Positions 17,177 through 32,400 are shown, counted from the first letter of the stretch. The stretch: 64,000 nt of DNA from Odiellus spinosus (GCA_963920705.1 CAWUCO010000289.1:868001-932000), one strand, 5' to 3'. Program-made: numbers and translations. The notes: generated by a model from the sequence alone, not told the origin.

Positions 17177-20100
17177 ACTTTTTGGATTCAAAAATCCTCT
17201 CATTATTGGTGAACTTCAAGAATTAAACCAAGGAACCGAGCATCGGTAGTTCAGTGGTAGAATGCTCGCCTGCCACGCGGGCCGATGCAACTTTTTGGAT
17301 TCAAAAATCCTCTCGTTATTGGTGAACTTCAAGAATTAAACCAAGGAACCGAGCATCGGTGGTTCAGTGGTTGAATGCTCGCCTGCCACGCGGGCCGATG
17401 CAACTTTTTGGATTCAAAAATCCTCTCGTTATTGGTGAACTTCAAGAATTAAACCAACGAACCGAGCATCGGTGGCTCAGTGGTAGAATGCTCGCCTGCC
17501 ACGCGGGCGGCCCGGGTTCGATTCATGGCCGATGCAACTATTTGGATTCAAAAATGCTCTCATTATTGGTGAACTTCAAGAATTAAACCAAGGAACCGAG
17601 CATCGGTGGTTCAGTGGTAGAATGCTCGCCTGCCACGCGGGCCGATGCAAGTTTTTGGATTCAAAAATTCTCTCGTTATTGGTGAACTTCAAGAATTAAA
17701 CCAAGGAACCGAGCATCGGTAGTTCAGTGGTAGAATGCTTGCCTGCCACGCGGGCGGCCCGGGTTCGATTCCCGGCCGATGCAACTATTTGGATTCAAAA
17801 ATCCTCTCATTATTGGTGAACTTCAAGAATTAAACCAAGGAACCGAGCATCGGTGGTTCAGTGGTAGAATGCTCGCCTGCCACGCGGGCGGCCCGGGCTC
17901 GATTCCCGGCCGATGCAACTTTTTGGATTCAAAAGTCCTCTCATTATTGGTGAACTTCAAGAATTAAACCAAGGAACCGAGCATCGGTGGTTCAGTGGTA
18001 GAATGCTCGCCTGCCACGCGGGCCGATGCAACTTTTTGGATTCAAAAATCCTCTTGTTATTGGTGAACTTCAAGAATTAAACCAAGGAACCGAGCATCGG
18101 TGGTTCAGTGGTAGAATGCTCGCCTGCCACGCGGGCGGCCCGGGCTCGATTACCGGCCGATGCAACTTTTTGGATTCAAAAGTCCTCTCATTATTGGTGA
18201 ACTTCAAGAATTAAACCAAGGAACCGAGCATCGGTGGTTCAGTGGTAGAATGCTCGCCTGCCACGCGGGCCGATGCAACTTTTTGGATTCAAAAATCCTC
18301 TCGTTATTGGTGAACTTCAAGAATTAAACTAAGGAACCGAGCATCGGTGGTTCAGTGGTAGAATGCTCGCCTGCCACGCGGGCGGCCAGGGTTCGATTCC
18401 CGGCCGATGCAACTTTTTGGATTCAAAAATCCTCTCATTATTGGTGAACTTCAAGAATTAAACCAAGGAACCGAGCATCGGTGGTTCAGTGGCAGAATGC
18501 TCGCCTGCCACGCGGGCCGATGCAACTTTTTGGATTCAAAAATCCTCTCGTTATTGGTGAACTTCAAGAATTAAACCAACGAACCGAGCATCGGTGGTTC
18601 AGTGGTTGAATGCTTGCCTGCCACGCGGGCTGATGCAACTATTTGGATTCAAAAATCCTCTCATTATTGGTGAACTTCAAGAATTAAACCAAGGAACCGA
18701 GCATCGGTGGTTCAGTGGTAGAATGCTCGCCTGCCACGCGGGCCGATGCAACTTTTTGGATTCAAAAATCCTCTCATTATTGGTGAACTTCAAGAATTAA
18801 ACCAAGGAACCGAGCTACGGTGGTTCAGTGGTAGAATGCTCGCCTGCCACGCGGGCCGATGCAACTTTTTGGATTCAAAAATCCTCTCGTTATTGGTGAA
18901 CTTCAAGAATTAAACCAACGAACCGAGCATCGGTGGTTCAGTGGTTGAATGCTCGCCTGCCACGCGGGCCGATGCAACTATTTGGATTCAAAAATCCTCT
19001 CATTATTGGTGAACTTCAAGAATTAAACCAAGGAACCGAGCATCGGTGGTTCAGTGGTAGAATGCTCGCCTGCCATGCGGGCCGATGCAACTTTTTGGAT
19101 TCAAAAATCCTCTCATTATTGGTGAACTTCAAGAATTAAACCAAGGAACCGAGCATCGGTAGTTCAGTGGTAGAATGCTCGCCTGCCACGCGGGCCGATG
19201 CAACTTTTTGGATTCAAAAATCCTCTCGTTATTGGTGAACTTCAAGAATTAAACCAAGGAACCGAGCATCGGTGGTTCAGTGGTTGAATGCTCGCCTGCC
19301 ACGCGGGCCGATGCAACTTTTTGGATTCAAAAATCCTCTCGTTATTGGTGAACTTCAAGAATTAAACCAACGAACCGAGCATCGGTGGTTCAGTGGTTGA
19401 ATGCTTGCCTGCCACGCGGGCTGATGCAACTATTTGGATTCAAAAATCCTCTCATTATTGGTGAACTTCAAGAATTAAACCAAGGAACCGAGCATCGGTG
19501 GTTCAGTGGTAGAATGCTCGCCTGCCACGCGGGCCGATGCAATTTTTTGGATTCAAAAATCCTCTCATTATTGGTGAACTTCAAGAATTAAACCAAGGAA
19601 CCGAGCATCGGTGGTTCAGTGGTAGAATGCTCGCCTGCCACGCGGGCCGATGCAACTTTTTGGATTCAAAAATCCTCTCGTTATTGGTGAACTTCAAGAA
19701 TTAAACCAACGAACCGAGCATCGGTGGTTCAGTGGTTGAATGCTCGCCTGCCACGCGGGCCGATGCAACTATTTGGATTCAAAAATCCTCTCATTATTGG
19801 TGAACTTCAAGAATTAAACCAAGGAACCGAGCATCGGTGGTTCAGTGGTAGAATGCTCGCCTGCCATGCGGGCCGATGCAACTTTTTGGATTCAAAAATC
19901 CTCTCATTATTGGTGAACTTCAAGAATTAAACCAAGGAACCGAGCATCGGTAGTTCAGTGGTAGAATGCTCGCCTGCCACGCGGGCCGATGCAACTTTTT
20001 GGATTCAAAAATCCTCTCGTTATTGGTGAACTTCAAGAATTAAACCAAGGAACCGAGCATCGGTGGTTCAGTGGTTGAATGCTCGCCTGCCACGCGGGCC

Positions 20101-21539
20101 GATGCAACTTTTTGGATTCAAAAATCCTCTCGTTATTGGTGAACTTCAAGAATTAAACCAACGAACCGAGCATCGGTGGTTCAGTGGTAGAATGCTCGTC
20201 TGCCACGCGGGCGGCCCGGGTTCGATTCCTGGCCGATGCAACTATTTGGATTCAAAAATCCTCTCATTATTGGTGAACTTCAAGAATTAAACCAAGGAAC
20301 CGTGCATCGGTGGTTCAGTGGTAGAATGCTCGCCTGCCACGCGGGCCGATGCAACTTTTTGGATTCAAAAATTCTCTCGTTATTGGTGAACTTCAAGAAT
20401 TAAACCAAGGAACCGAACATCGGTAGTTCAGTGGTAGAATGCTTGCCTGCCACGCGGGCGGCCCGGGTTCGATTCCCGGCCGATGCAACTATTTGGATTC
20501 AAAAATCCTCTCATTATTGGTGAACTTCAAGAATTAAACCAAGGAACCGAGCATCGGTGGTTCGGTGGTAGAATGCTCGCCTGCCACGCGGGCCGATGCA
20601 TTTTTTTTGGATTCAAAAATCCTCTCGTTATTGGTGAACTTCAAGAATTAAACCAAGGAACCGAACATCGGTAGTTCAGTGGTAGAATGCTTGCCTGCCA
20701 CGCGGGCGGCCCGGGTTCGATTCCCGGCCGATGCAACTATTTGGATTCAAAAATCCTCTCATTATTGGTGAACTTCAAGAATTAAACCAAGGAACCGAGC
20801 ATCGGTGGTTCAGTGGTAGAATGCTCGCCTGCCACGCGGGCGGCCCGGGCTCGATTCCCGGCCGATGCAACTTTTTGGATTCAAAAGTCCTCTCATTATT
20901 GGTGAACTTCAAGAATTAAACCAAGGAACCGAGCATCGGTGGTTCAGTGGTAGAATGCTCGCCTGCCACGCGGGCCGATGCAACTTTTTGGATTCAAAAA
21001 TCCTCTTGTTATTGGTGAACTTCAAGAATTAAACCAAGGAACCGAGCATCGGTGGTTCAGTGGTAGAATGCTCGCCTGCCACGCGGGCGGCCCGGGCTCG
21101 ATTCCCGGCCGATGCAACTTTTTGGATTCAAAAGTCCTCTCATTATTGGTGAACTTCAAGAATTAAACCAAGGAACCGAGCATCGGTGGTTCAGTGGTAG
21201 AATGCTCGCCTGCCACGCGGGCCGATGCAACTTTTTGGATTCAAAAATCCTCTCGTTATTGGTGAACTTCAAGAATTAAACCAAGGAACCGAGCATCGGT
21301 GGTTCAGTGGTAGAATGCTCGCCTGCCACGCGGGCGGCCAGGGTTCGATTCCCGGCCGATGCAACTTTTTGGATTCAAAAATCCTCTCATTATTGGTGAA
21401 CTTCAAGAATTAAACCAAGGAACCGAGCATCGGTGGTTCAGTGGTAGAATGCTCGCCTGCCACGCGGGCCGATGCAACTTTTTGGATTCAAAAATCCTCT
21501 CGTTATTGGTGAACTTCAAGAATTAAACCAACGAACCGA

Positions 21540-21589
21540 GCATCGGTGGTTCAGTGGTTGAATGCTTGCCTGGCACGCGGGCTGATGCA
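21540..21589 (+). pseudogene. T-armless unit with anticodon GGC
   Basis: The anticodon loop is CTGGCAC (GGC, an alanine anticodon) and the stem base changes to CTTGC. Repeated at about 24267 and 26138 through the higher-order repeats. Confidence 0.7.
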
Positions 21590-22754
21590 ACTATTTGGAT
21601 TCAAAAATCCTCTCATTATTGGTGAACTTCAAGAATTAAACCAAGGAACCGAGCATCGGTGGTTCAGTGGTAGAATGCTCGCCTGCCACGCGGGCCGATG
21701 CAACTTTTTGGATTCAAAAATCCTCTCATTATTGGTGAACTTCAAGAATTAAACCAAGGAACCGAGCATCGGTGGTTCAGTGGTAGAATGCTCGCCTGCC
21801 ACGCGGGCCGATGCAACTTTTTGGATTCAAAAATCCTCTCGTTATTGGTGAACTTCAAGAATTAAACCAACGAACCGTGCATCGGTGGTTCAGTGGTAGA
21901 ATGCTCGTCTGCCACGCGGGCGGCCCGGGTTCGATTCCTGGCCGATGCAACTATTTGGATTCAAAAATCCTCTCATTATTGGTGAACTTCAAGAATTAAA
22001 CCAAGGAACCGTGCATCGGTGGTTCAGTGGTAGAATGCTCGCCTGCCACGCGGGCCGATGCAACTTTTTGGATTCAAAAATTCTCTCGTTATTGGTGAAC
22101 TTCAAGAATTAAACCAAGGAACCGAACATCGGTAGTTCAGTGGTAGAATGCTTGCCTGCCACGCGGGCGGCCCGGGTTCGATTCCCGGCCGATGCAACTA
22201 TTTGGATTCAAAAATCCTCTCATTATTGGTGAACTTCAAGAATTAAACCAAGGAACCGAGCATCGGTGGTTCGGTGGTAGAATGCTCGCCTGCCACGCGG
22301 GCCGATGCATTTTTTTTGGATTCAAAAATCCTCTCGTTATTGGTGAACTTCTAGAATTAAACCAAGGAACCGAGCATCGGTAGTTCAGTGGTAGAATGCT
22401 CGCCTGCCACGCGGGCGGCCCGGGCTCGAATCCCGGCCGATGCAACTTTTTGGATTCAAAAATCCTCTCATTATTGGTGAACTTCAAGAATTAAACCAAG
22501 GAACCGAGCATCGGTGGTTCAGTGGTAGAATGCTCGCCTGCCACGCGGGCCGATGCAACTTTTTGGATTCAAAAATCCTCTCGTTATTGGTGAACTTCAA
22601 GAAGTAAACCAAGGAACCGAGCATCGGTAGTTCAGTGGTAGAATGCTCGCCTGCCACGCGGGCGGCCCGGGCTCGATTCCCGGCCGATGCAACTTTTTGG
22701 ATTCAAAAGTCCTCTCATTATTGGTGAACTTCAAGAATTAAACCAAGGAACCGA

Positions 22755-22825
22755 GCATCGGTGGTTCAGTGGTAGAATGCTCGCCTGCCACGCGGGCGGC
22801 CCGGGTTCGATTCCCGGCCGATGCA
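22755..22825 (+). tRNA. tRNA-Gly(GCC), intact
   Basis: Full 71-nt consensus with A box, B box and T5 terminator. Confidence 0.9.
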
Positions 22826-24964
22826 ACTTTTTGGATTCAAAAATCCTCTCATTATTGGTGAACTTCAAGAATTAAACCAAGGAACCGAGCATCGGTGGTT
22901 CAGTGGTAGAATGCTCGCCTGCCACGCGGGCCGATGCAACTTTTTGGATTCAAAAATCCTCTCGTTATTGGTGAATTTCAAGAATTAAACCAACGAACCG
23001 AGCATCGGTGGTTCAGTGGTTGAATGCTCGCCTGCCACGCGGACCGATGCAACTATTTGGATTCAAAAATCCTCTCATTATTGGTGAACTTCAAGAATTA
23101 AACCAAGGAACCGTGCATCGGTGGTTCAGTGGTAGAATGCTCGCCTGCCACGCGGGCCGATGCAACTTTTTGGATTCAAAAATCCTCTCATTATTGGTGA
23201 ACTTCAAGAATTAAACCAAGGAACCGAGCATCGGTGGTTCAGTGGTAGAATGCTCGCCTGCCACGCGGGCCGATGCAACTTTTTGGATTCAAAAATCCTC
23301 TCGTTATTGGTGAACTTCAAGAATTAAACCAAGGAACCGAGCATCGGTGGTTCAGTGGTTGAATGCTCGCCTGCCACGCGGGCCGATGCAACTATTTGGA
23401 TTCAAAAATCCTCTCATTATTGGTGAACTTCAAGAATTAAACCAAGGAACCGAGCATCGGTGGTTCAGTGGTAGAATGCTCGCCTGCCATGCGGGCCGAT
23501 GCAACTTTTTGGATTCAAAAATCCTCTCATTATTGGTGAACTTCAAGAATTAAACCAAGGAACCGAGCATCGGTAGTTCAGTGGTAGAATGCTCGCCTGC
23601 CACGCGGGCCGATGCAACTATTTGGATTCAAAAATCCTCTCGTTATTGGTGAACTTCAAGAATTAAACCAAGGAACCGAGCATCGGTGGTTCAGTGGTTG
23701 AATGCTCGCCTGCCACGCGGGCCGATGCAACTTTTTGGATTCAAAAATCCTCTCGTTATTGGTGAACTTCAAGAATTAAACCAACGAACCGAGTATCGGT
23801 GGTTCAGTGGTAGAATGCTCGCCTGCCACGCGGGCGGCCCGGGTTCGATTCCTGGCCGAAGCAACTATTTGGATTCAAAAATCCTCTCATTATTGGTGAA
23901 CTTCAAGAATTAAACCAAGAAACCGAGCATCGGTGGTTCAGTGGTAGAATGATCGCCTGCCACGCGGGCCGATGCAACTTTTTGGATTCAATAATTCTCT
24001 CGTTATTGGTGAACTTCAAGAATTAAACCAAGGAACCGAGCATCGGTGGTTCAGTGGTAGAATGCTCGCCTGCCATGCGGGCCGATGCAACTTTTTGGAT
24101 TCAAAAATCCTCTCATTATTGGTGAACTTCAAGAATTAAACCATGGAACCGAGCATCGGTGGTTCAGTGGTAGAATGCTCGCCTGCCACGCGGGCCGATG
24201 CAACTTTTTGGATTCAAAAATCCTCTCGTTATTGGTGAACTTCAAGAATTAAACCAACGAACCGAGCATCGGTGGTTCAGTGGTTGAATGCTTGCCTGGC
24301 ACGCGGGCTGATGCAACTATTTGGATTCAAAAATCCTCTCATTATTGGTGAACTTCAAGAATTAAACCAAGGAACCGAGCATCGGTGGTTCAGTGGTAGA
24401 ATGCTCGCCTGCCACGCGGGCCGATGCAACTTTTTGGATTCAAAAATCCTCTCGTTATTGGTGAACTTCAAGAATTAAACCAAGGAACCGAGCATCGGTG
24501 GTTCAGTGGTAGAATGCTCGCCTGCCACGCGGGCCGATGCAACTTTTTGGATTCAAAAATCCTCTCGTTATTGGTGAACTTCAAGAATTAAACCAAGGAA
24601 CCGAGCATCGGTGGTTCAGTGGTTGAATGCTCGCCTGCCACGCGGGCCGATGCAACTTTTTGGATTCAAAAATCCTCTCGTTATTGGTGAACTTCAAGAA
24701 TTAAACCAAGGAACCGAGCATCGGTGGTTCAGTGGTAGAATGCTCGCCTGCCACGCGGGCCGATGCAACTTTTTGGATTCAAAAATCCTCTCGTTATTGG
24801 TGAACTTCAAGAATTAAACCAAGGAACCGAGCATCGGTGGTTCAGTGGTAGAATGCTCGCGTGCCACGCGGGCGGCCCGGGTTCGATTCCCGGCCGCTGC
24901 AACTTTTTGGATTCAAAAATCCTCTCATTATTGGTGAACTTCAAGAATTAAACCAAGGAACCGA

Positions 24965-25035
24965 GCATCGGTGGTTCAGTGGTAGAATGCTCGCCTGCCA
25001 CGCGGGCGGCCCGGGTTCGATTCCCGGCCGATGCA
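24965..25035 (+). tRNA. tRNA-Gly(GCC), intact
   Basis: Full 71-nt consensus with T5 terminator. The preceding unit (24831-24901) is also full length but has CCGCTGC in its acceptor and G32. Confidence 0.9.
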
Positions 25036-28000
25036 ACTTTTTGGATTCAAAAATCCTCTCATTATTGGTGAACTTCAAGAATTAAACCAAGGAACCGAGC
25101 ATCGGTGGTTCAGTGGTAGAATGCTCGCCTGCCACGCGGGCCGATGCAACTTTTTGGATTCAAAAATCCTCTCGTTATTGGTGAACTTCAAGAATTAAAC
25201 CAAGGAACCGAGCATCGGTGGTTCAGTGGTTGAATGCTCGCCTGCCACGCGGGCCGATGCAACTATTTGGATTCAAAAATCCTCTCATTATTGGTGAACT
25301 TCAAGAATTAAACCAAGGAACCGAGCATCGGTGGTTCAGTGGTAGAATGCTCGCCTGCCATGCGGGCCGATGCAACTTTTTGGATTCAAAAATCCTCTCA
25401 TTATTGGTGAACTTCAAGAATTAAACCAAGGAACCGAGCATCGGTAGTTCAGTGGTAGAATGCTCGCCTGCCACGCGGGCCGATGCAACTATTTGGATTC
25501 AAAAATCCTCTCGTTATTGGTGAACTTCAAGAATTAAACCAAGGAACCGAGCATCGGTGGTTCAGTGGTTGAATGCTCGCCTGCCACGCGGGCCGATGCA
25601 ACTTTTTGGATTCAAAAATCCTCTCGTTATTGGTGAACTTCAAGAATTAAACCAACGAACCGAGTATCGGTGGTTCAGTGGTAGAATGCTCGCCTGCCAC
25701 GCGGGCGGCCCGGGTTCGATTCCTGGCCGAAGCAACTATTTGGATTCAAAAATCCTCTCATTATTGGTGAACTTCAAGAATTAAACCAAGAAACCGAGCA
25801 TCGGTGGTTCAGTGGTAGAATGATCGCCTGCCACGCGGGCCGATGCAACTTTTTGGATTCAATAATTCTCTCGTTATTGGTGAACTTCAAGAATTAAACC
25901 AAGGAACCGAGCATCGGTGGTTCAGTGGTAGAATGCTCGCCTGCCATGCGGGCCGATGCAACTTTTTGGATTCAAAAATCCTCTCATTATTGGTGAACTT
26001 CAAGAATTAATCCATGGAACCGAGCATCGGTGGTTCAGTGGTAGAATGCTCGCCTGCCACGCGGGCCGATGCAACTTTTTGGATTCAAAAATCCTCTCGT
26101 TATTGGTGAACTTCAAGAATTAAACCAACGAACCGAGCATCGGTGGTTCAGTGGTTGAATGCTTGCCTGGCACGCGGGCTGATGCAACTATTTGGATTCA
26201 AAAATCCTCTCATTATTGGTGAACTTCAAGAATTAAACCAAGGAACCGAGCATCGGTGGTTCAGTGGTAGAATGCTCGCCTGCCACGCGGGCCGATGCAA
26301 CTTTTTGGATTCAAAAATCCTCTCGTTATTGGTGAACTTCAAGAATTAAACCAAGGAACCGAGCATCGGTGGTTCAGTGGTAGAATGCTCGCCTGCCACG
26401 CGGGCCGATGCAACTTTTTGGATTCAAAAATCCTCTCGTTATTGGTGAACTTCAAGAATTAAACCAAGGAACCGAGCATCGGTGGTTCAGTGGTTGAATG
26501 CTCGCCTGCCACGCGGGCCGATGCAACTTTTTGGATTCAAAAATCCTCTCGTTATTGGTGAACTTCAAGAATTAAACCAAGGAACCGAGCATCGGTGGTT
26601 CAGTGGTAGAATGCTCGCCTGCCACGCGGGCCGATGCAACTTTTTGGATTCAAAAATCCTCTCGTTATTGGTGAACTTCAAGAATTAAACCAAGGAACCG
26701 AGCATCGGTGGTTCAGTGGTAGAATGCTCGCGTGCCACGCGGGCGGCCCGGGTTCAATTCCCGGCCGCTGCAACTTTTTGGATTCAAAAATCCTCTCATT
26801 ATTGGTGAACTTCAAGAATTAAACCAAGGAACCGAGCATCGGTGGTTCAGTGGTAGAATGCTCGCCTGCCACGCGGGCCGATGCAACTTTTTGGATTCAA
26901 AAATCCTCTCGTTATTGGTGAACTTCAAGAATTAAACCAACGAACCGAGCATCGGTGGTTCAGTGGTTGAATGCTCGCCTGCCACGCGGGCCGATGCAAC
27001 TATTTGGATTCAAAAATCCTCTCATTACTGGTGAACTTCAAGAATTAAACCAAGGAACCGAGCATCGGTGGTTCAGTGGTAGAATGCTCGCCTGCCACGC
27101 GGGCGGCCCGGGTTCGATTCCTGGCCGATGCAACTTTTTGGATTCAAAAATCCTCTCGTTATTGGTGAACTTCAAGAATTAAACCAAGGAACCGAGCATC
27201 GGTGGTTCAGTGGTTGAATGCTCGCCTGCCACGCGGGCCGATGCAACTTTTTGGATTCAAAAATCCTCTCGTTATTGGTGAACTTCAAGAATTAAACCAA
27301 GGAACCGAGCATCGGTGGTTCAGTGGTAGAATGCTCGCCTGCCACGCGGGTGGCTCGGGTTCGGTTCCCGGCCGATGCAAATTTTTTGGATTCAAAAATC
27401 CTCTCATTATTGGTGAACTTCAAGAATTAAACCAAGGAACCGAGCATCGGTAGTTCAGTGGTAGAATGCTCGCCTGCCACGCGGGCCGATGCAACTTTTT
27501 GGATTCAAAAATCCTCTCGTTATTGGTGAACTTCAAGAATTAAACCAAGGAACCGAGCATCGGTGGTTCAGTGGTAGAATGCTCGCCTGCCACGCGGGCC
27601 GATGCAACTTTTTGGATTCAAAAATCCTCTCATTATTGGTGAACTTCAAGAATTAAACCAAGGAACCGAGCATCGGTAGTTCAGTGGTAGAATGCTCGCC
27701 TGCCACGCGGGCCGATGCAACTTTTTGGATTCAAAAATCCTCTCGTTATTGGTGAACTTCAAGAATTAAACCAAGGAACCGAGCATCGGTGGTTCAGTGG
27801 TTGAATGCTCGCCTGCCACGCGGGCCGATGCAACTTTTTGGATTCAAAAATCCTCTCGTTATTGGTGAACTTCAAGAATTAAACCAAGGAACCGAGCTTC
27901 GGTGGTTCAGTGGTAGAATGCTCGCCTGCCACGCGGGCCGATGCAACTTTTTGGATTCAAAAATCCTCTCGTTATTGGTGAACTTCAAGAATTAAACCAA

Positions 28001-28255
28001 GGAACCGAGCATCGGTAGTTCAGTGGTAGAATGCTCGCCTGCCACGCGGGCGGCCCGGGTTCGATTCCCGGCCGATGCAACTATTTGGATTCAAAAATCC
28101 TCTCATTATTGGTGAACTTCAAGAATTAAACCAAGGAACCGAGCATCGGTGGTTCAGTGGTAGAATGCTCGCCTGCCACGCGGGCCGATGCAACTTTTTG
28201 GATTCAAAAATCCTCTCGTTATTGGTGAACTTCAAGAATTAAAGCAAGGAACCGA

Positions 28256-28326
28256 GCATCGGTGGTTCAGTGGTAGAATGCTCGCCTGCCACGCGGGCGG
28301 CCCGGGTTCGATTCCCGGCCGATGCA
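28256..28326 (+). tRNA. tRNA-Gly(GCC), intact body, terminator altered
   Basis: Full 71-nt consensus, but the following T5 is TATTT, so Pol III may read into the next unit. Confidence 0.85.
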
Positions 28327-29418
28327 ACTATTTGGATTCAAAAATCCCCTCATTATGGGTGAACTTCAAGAATTAAACCAAGGAACCGAGCATCGGTGGT
28401 TCAGTGGTAGAATGCTCGCCTGCCACGCGGCTGATGCAAATTTTTGGATTCAAAAATCCTCTCATTATTGGTGAACTTCAAGAATTAAACCAAGGAACCA
28501 GCATCGGTGGTTCATTGGTAGAATGCTCGCCTGCCACGCGGGCCGATGCAACTTTTTGGATACAAAAATCCTCTCGTTATTGGTGAACTTCAAGAATTAA
28601 ACCAAGGAACCGTGCATCGGTGGTTCAGTGGTAGAATGCTCGCCTGCCACGCTGGCGGCCCGGGTTCGATTCCCGGCCGATGCAACTATTTGGATTCAAA
28701 AATCCTCTCATTATTGGTGAACTTCAAGAATTAAACCAAGGAACCGAGCATCGGTGGTTCAGTGGTAGAATGCTCGCCTGCCACGCGGGACGATGCAACT
28801 TTTTGGATTCAAAAATCCTCTCGTTATTGGTGAACTTCAACAATTAAACCAAGGAACCGAGGATCGGTAGTTCAGTGGTAGAATGCTCGCCTGCCACGCG
28901 GGCGGCCCGGGTTCGATTCCCGGCCGATGCAACTATTTGGATTCAAAAATCCTCTCATTATTGGTGAACTTCAAGAATTAAACCAAGGAACCGAGCATCG
29001 GTGGTTCAGTGGTAGAATGCTCGCCTGCCACGCGGGCTGATGCAACTTTTTGGATTCAAAAATCCTCTCGTTATTGGTGAACTTCAAGAATTAAACCAAG
29101 GAACCGAGCATCGGTGGTTCAGTGGTAGAATACTCGCCTGCCACGCGGGCGGCCCGGGTTCGATTCCCGGCCGATGCAACTATTTGGATTCAAAAATCCT
29201 CTTATTATTGGTGAACTTCAAGAATTAAACCAAGGAACCGAGCATCGGTGGTTCAGTGGTAGAATGCTCGCCTGCCACGCGGGCCGATAGAAATTTTTGG
29301 ATTCAAAAATCCTCTCATTATTGGTGAACTTCAAGAATTAAACCAAGGAACCGAGCATCGGTGGTTCTGTGGTAGAATGCTCGCCTGCCACGCGGGCCGA
29401 TGCAACTTTTTGGATTCA

Positions 29419-32400
29419 ACAAGTTGGGAAACCAAAATATAACCTCCCCGACCCCGACGTTAAGGTAACATAACCTAACCTAACCTTACCTAAAATAAAA
29501 GATGAAAAGAAATGTAGAGTAGTGGAAGAGTACAAGAAACAGCGTGCATTTCAATCACACTTCTCTATTTCCCATCTAGGTTACGGAGTATAAGTATTTT
29601 CCCTTAACCTCAAGGATTCAGAGAATGCAAAAGAGCGTCCTGCGTTATCCATAATTATACGCGGCAGGTTGTAGACTTCTTAATATACACACCAAATGAA
29701 ATGTCCTGCGTTACCCATAATTATATGCGGCAGGGCATAGATTTCTTAATAGACACACCAATTGAAATGTTTATTTTATAGGTAAAAATGTGAAATACAA
29801 GTTCTCGTAATATAAATTAACACTTGAGTATATCTTTGATAATCCACTGATTTGATAAAGATGAAGAATTTAGTCTGGGATGGCAAGGAAGACAAGGAAT
29901 GAAAACGACGAAGATATGGTAGCAAGTTCCTGTTGGACAAACCAAGGAATATTGTAGACTGAATGTTCCATTTACAACCCATTGTCGGTAGATGATTGGT
30001 AATTACTTCCGGTACAATTTTCGTCTGAAATTCTTGATTTGACGTGCTAATAGAGGACCATTACTGATATTCTCATCATACAAGTGATCCCAATCAATGG
30101 AAGAATCCAAGGATTGAGCTGGTTGAGAGGTTATTTTCCAAACCGGTTACAAGACGTTAGCTTCCACTCCTATGATAAAAAATATCTTAAAAGACTGAAA
30201 GTAGACTAATTTCCATACCGTTAGAATAGCTCCTTTTATGTTTACAATTACGAGGCCGTATGAAGAACTGCCGAGCTTTTACTGACTGTAGGTTTCTCAT
30301 ATGTCGAGTCCGAAAACACTAACTGCTTGCACGTTTCAATTCTTCGTAGCCGGGCCGTCTCTTTCTTGTGATAAATGAAAGCAGTGTCGCTGCTCTGTTG
30401 ACTTCAAATGGTGATAACATTCTATGCTGGTTGATTATCTCCCTTAAGTCATTATAGCTCTCTTTCGTCTGGTCTGGCCTCGTCTCCTCTCGTCTCGAAG
30501 ATCACTGTACACGGCTTATTTCGATTATGAAAAAAATCGGAAATGTTTCTTGGTTTTATAGTGGAGAAAATCAGAATTAAGACAACTGAAATTAGCAATC
30601 TTTGGTAATATGTAAAATAGCCCTTACACGAACAATTTAAGTAAAGCAAATTATCAAATAAACGCCAAATAAGTCAATTAATTAAAATTAAAAATATTAA
30701 TCTTACCACTACCAAATAGCGGGCAGAAAACACAGACATCAAGATAACATTAGCAAAATAAATTTTCAAGACCGGTAATCCTGAGAACTACATTCTACAA
30801 AATCTTCCTGAATAATAAATTTATTTTAATCTAAAAAATATAAAATCTTAAAAAAAATATCTATACAAATAACATATTGATAAACCAATTAACATTAGAT
30901 GCGAAAAACATTTAATCTCGATATGAGATTAAATACACAAGGTCAAGGTTCTTCTTTTAAAACCATATCAGAATTTTGACGGTTGTAGAGTATTTGTAGA
31001 CCAAGTAACGTGAAAAGGCAAGATGTTATATCAAATTGAACCTATACATGGCTTCAGTATACAACACAAGTTGTGAAACAAACGTTAATTTACGTGACTA
31101 CACACTAGCTAAAACGTCACCGAAAATAAACGACAGTAGGCATTAAAAAGCATAGTTCTACTATACTTAATTGGGATAAACATTAATTTCATGTGGGGAA
31201 AAGTGTGAAACTAAAACTAGCAGTCATTAAGACATCCAATCACGTGATTCTTTTCCCCACTCGGTCTACATTTCACTATAGGGTGAACCATATCATATAT
31301 ACCAATTAAAACACAAGAAAATTCAATGTCAATCCGGTTTAAGAATGTTAGTCAACTGTAAATTGTGGTATAAATAACCTGGTTCGATCTGCGCATGCGT
31401 ACACGCAACAATTTCGCGTGAAATACATTTGGAAACGTGCGAGGCTTATAAAATATTAATTTGAAAACCCGTGCTAGTTATTAAAACCAATTCTTACGCC
31501 ACTGTTCGAAAATTTGCCAGAAAATTACAGCATTTCCCCATACATTAAACTGATTTTCCCAAGAATATCAGAATCGCTTTGATATTTTGCACGCGTAAAG
31601 TGGTTTCGGACTTGAAATTTAGTGGGCTACACATACTCGCGTGCTGATGAACTTGATTTTACGCAAGTCACAAATTCACATATGTTCCTTTGCTTAAATG
31701 ACGTTATTATGCTTTAAAGGTGTGCAAAATTGAAGCTTAGCTTGTTTACACGCACTTATTTACTTTAGACATTCGGAGAAATTGAAAAAAAAAAAAATTA
31801 GAACTCTAACGTTTTGGCCATTTAGATCTACCAAACATACCAGCACGCGTTCTTCGTAAATCTATTTATATCTTTACGCTGATGACGTGAATGCACCAAT
31901 TAATATCCTTAAGAGAGCGCATTAGACGCGATAGATGCAAGGAAGTCGCCTAGACATTAATGGCGTTTTGCGCGAGAAATTGCAAATATTAATGAAGAAT
32001 TTACTTCAAATCCAGCGTTTCTTGTGAATTATACCCTTGCGTATACGCGGCATTTTCGTGCGAAACAAATTCGCAAATATAGCAAACACGCGAGCAATTG
32101 AAAAAATGAAATTGAAAGCGCGTGCTAGAAACTTGTTCTTATAACAAAGTCCCAATACATTGTTTCCAGCTTCGCTAGGAAGTAAGTTTATCCCGGTACA
32201 TAAAGCTAATTCTCTCAATATTCAGCCGAAAAGAAAAAAATAATACTAGAAGTCTGTTGCAGACTTCCAGTCCCTGTACTCGGCCGGTTATTCTATTAAA
32301 TACAAGTTTGTGGCAGGTTATTCAACATGTAGACCTCAATTATCATGTCTCCTATCCTACGTGGTAATAGTTGGTTTGTTATTCAATGGCGAATTATTAA

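Larger units (their letters stand above)
15384..29418 (+). repeat. tRNA-Gly(GCC) tandem array, left block
   Basis: Head-to-tail units, all on the plus strand. A unit is a tRNA-Gly sequence plus a 63-bp spacer that starts ACTTTTTGGATTC and ends CCAAGGAACCGA. Full units are 134 bp with a 71-nt tRNA; short units are 113 bp with a 50-nt tRNA lacking the T arm. Short units predominate here. A 791-bp repeat equals seven short units. An 1871-bp repeat equals 13 short and 3 full, an 833-bp repeat 5 and 2, and a 2952-bp repeat 19 and 6 plus one inserted base. The unit lengths are confirmed by consecutive starts at 15452, 15586 and 15699. The spacer has no open frame or gene of its own. Confidence 0.95.

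Noticed and set aside
29466..29490. TAACC repeats suggesting a telomere next to the array
   Set aside because: Only three or four imperfect units, embedded inside element copy 2 and matched by a similar tract in copy 1.
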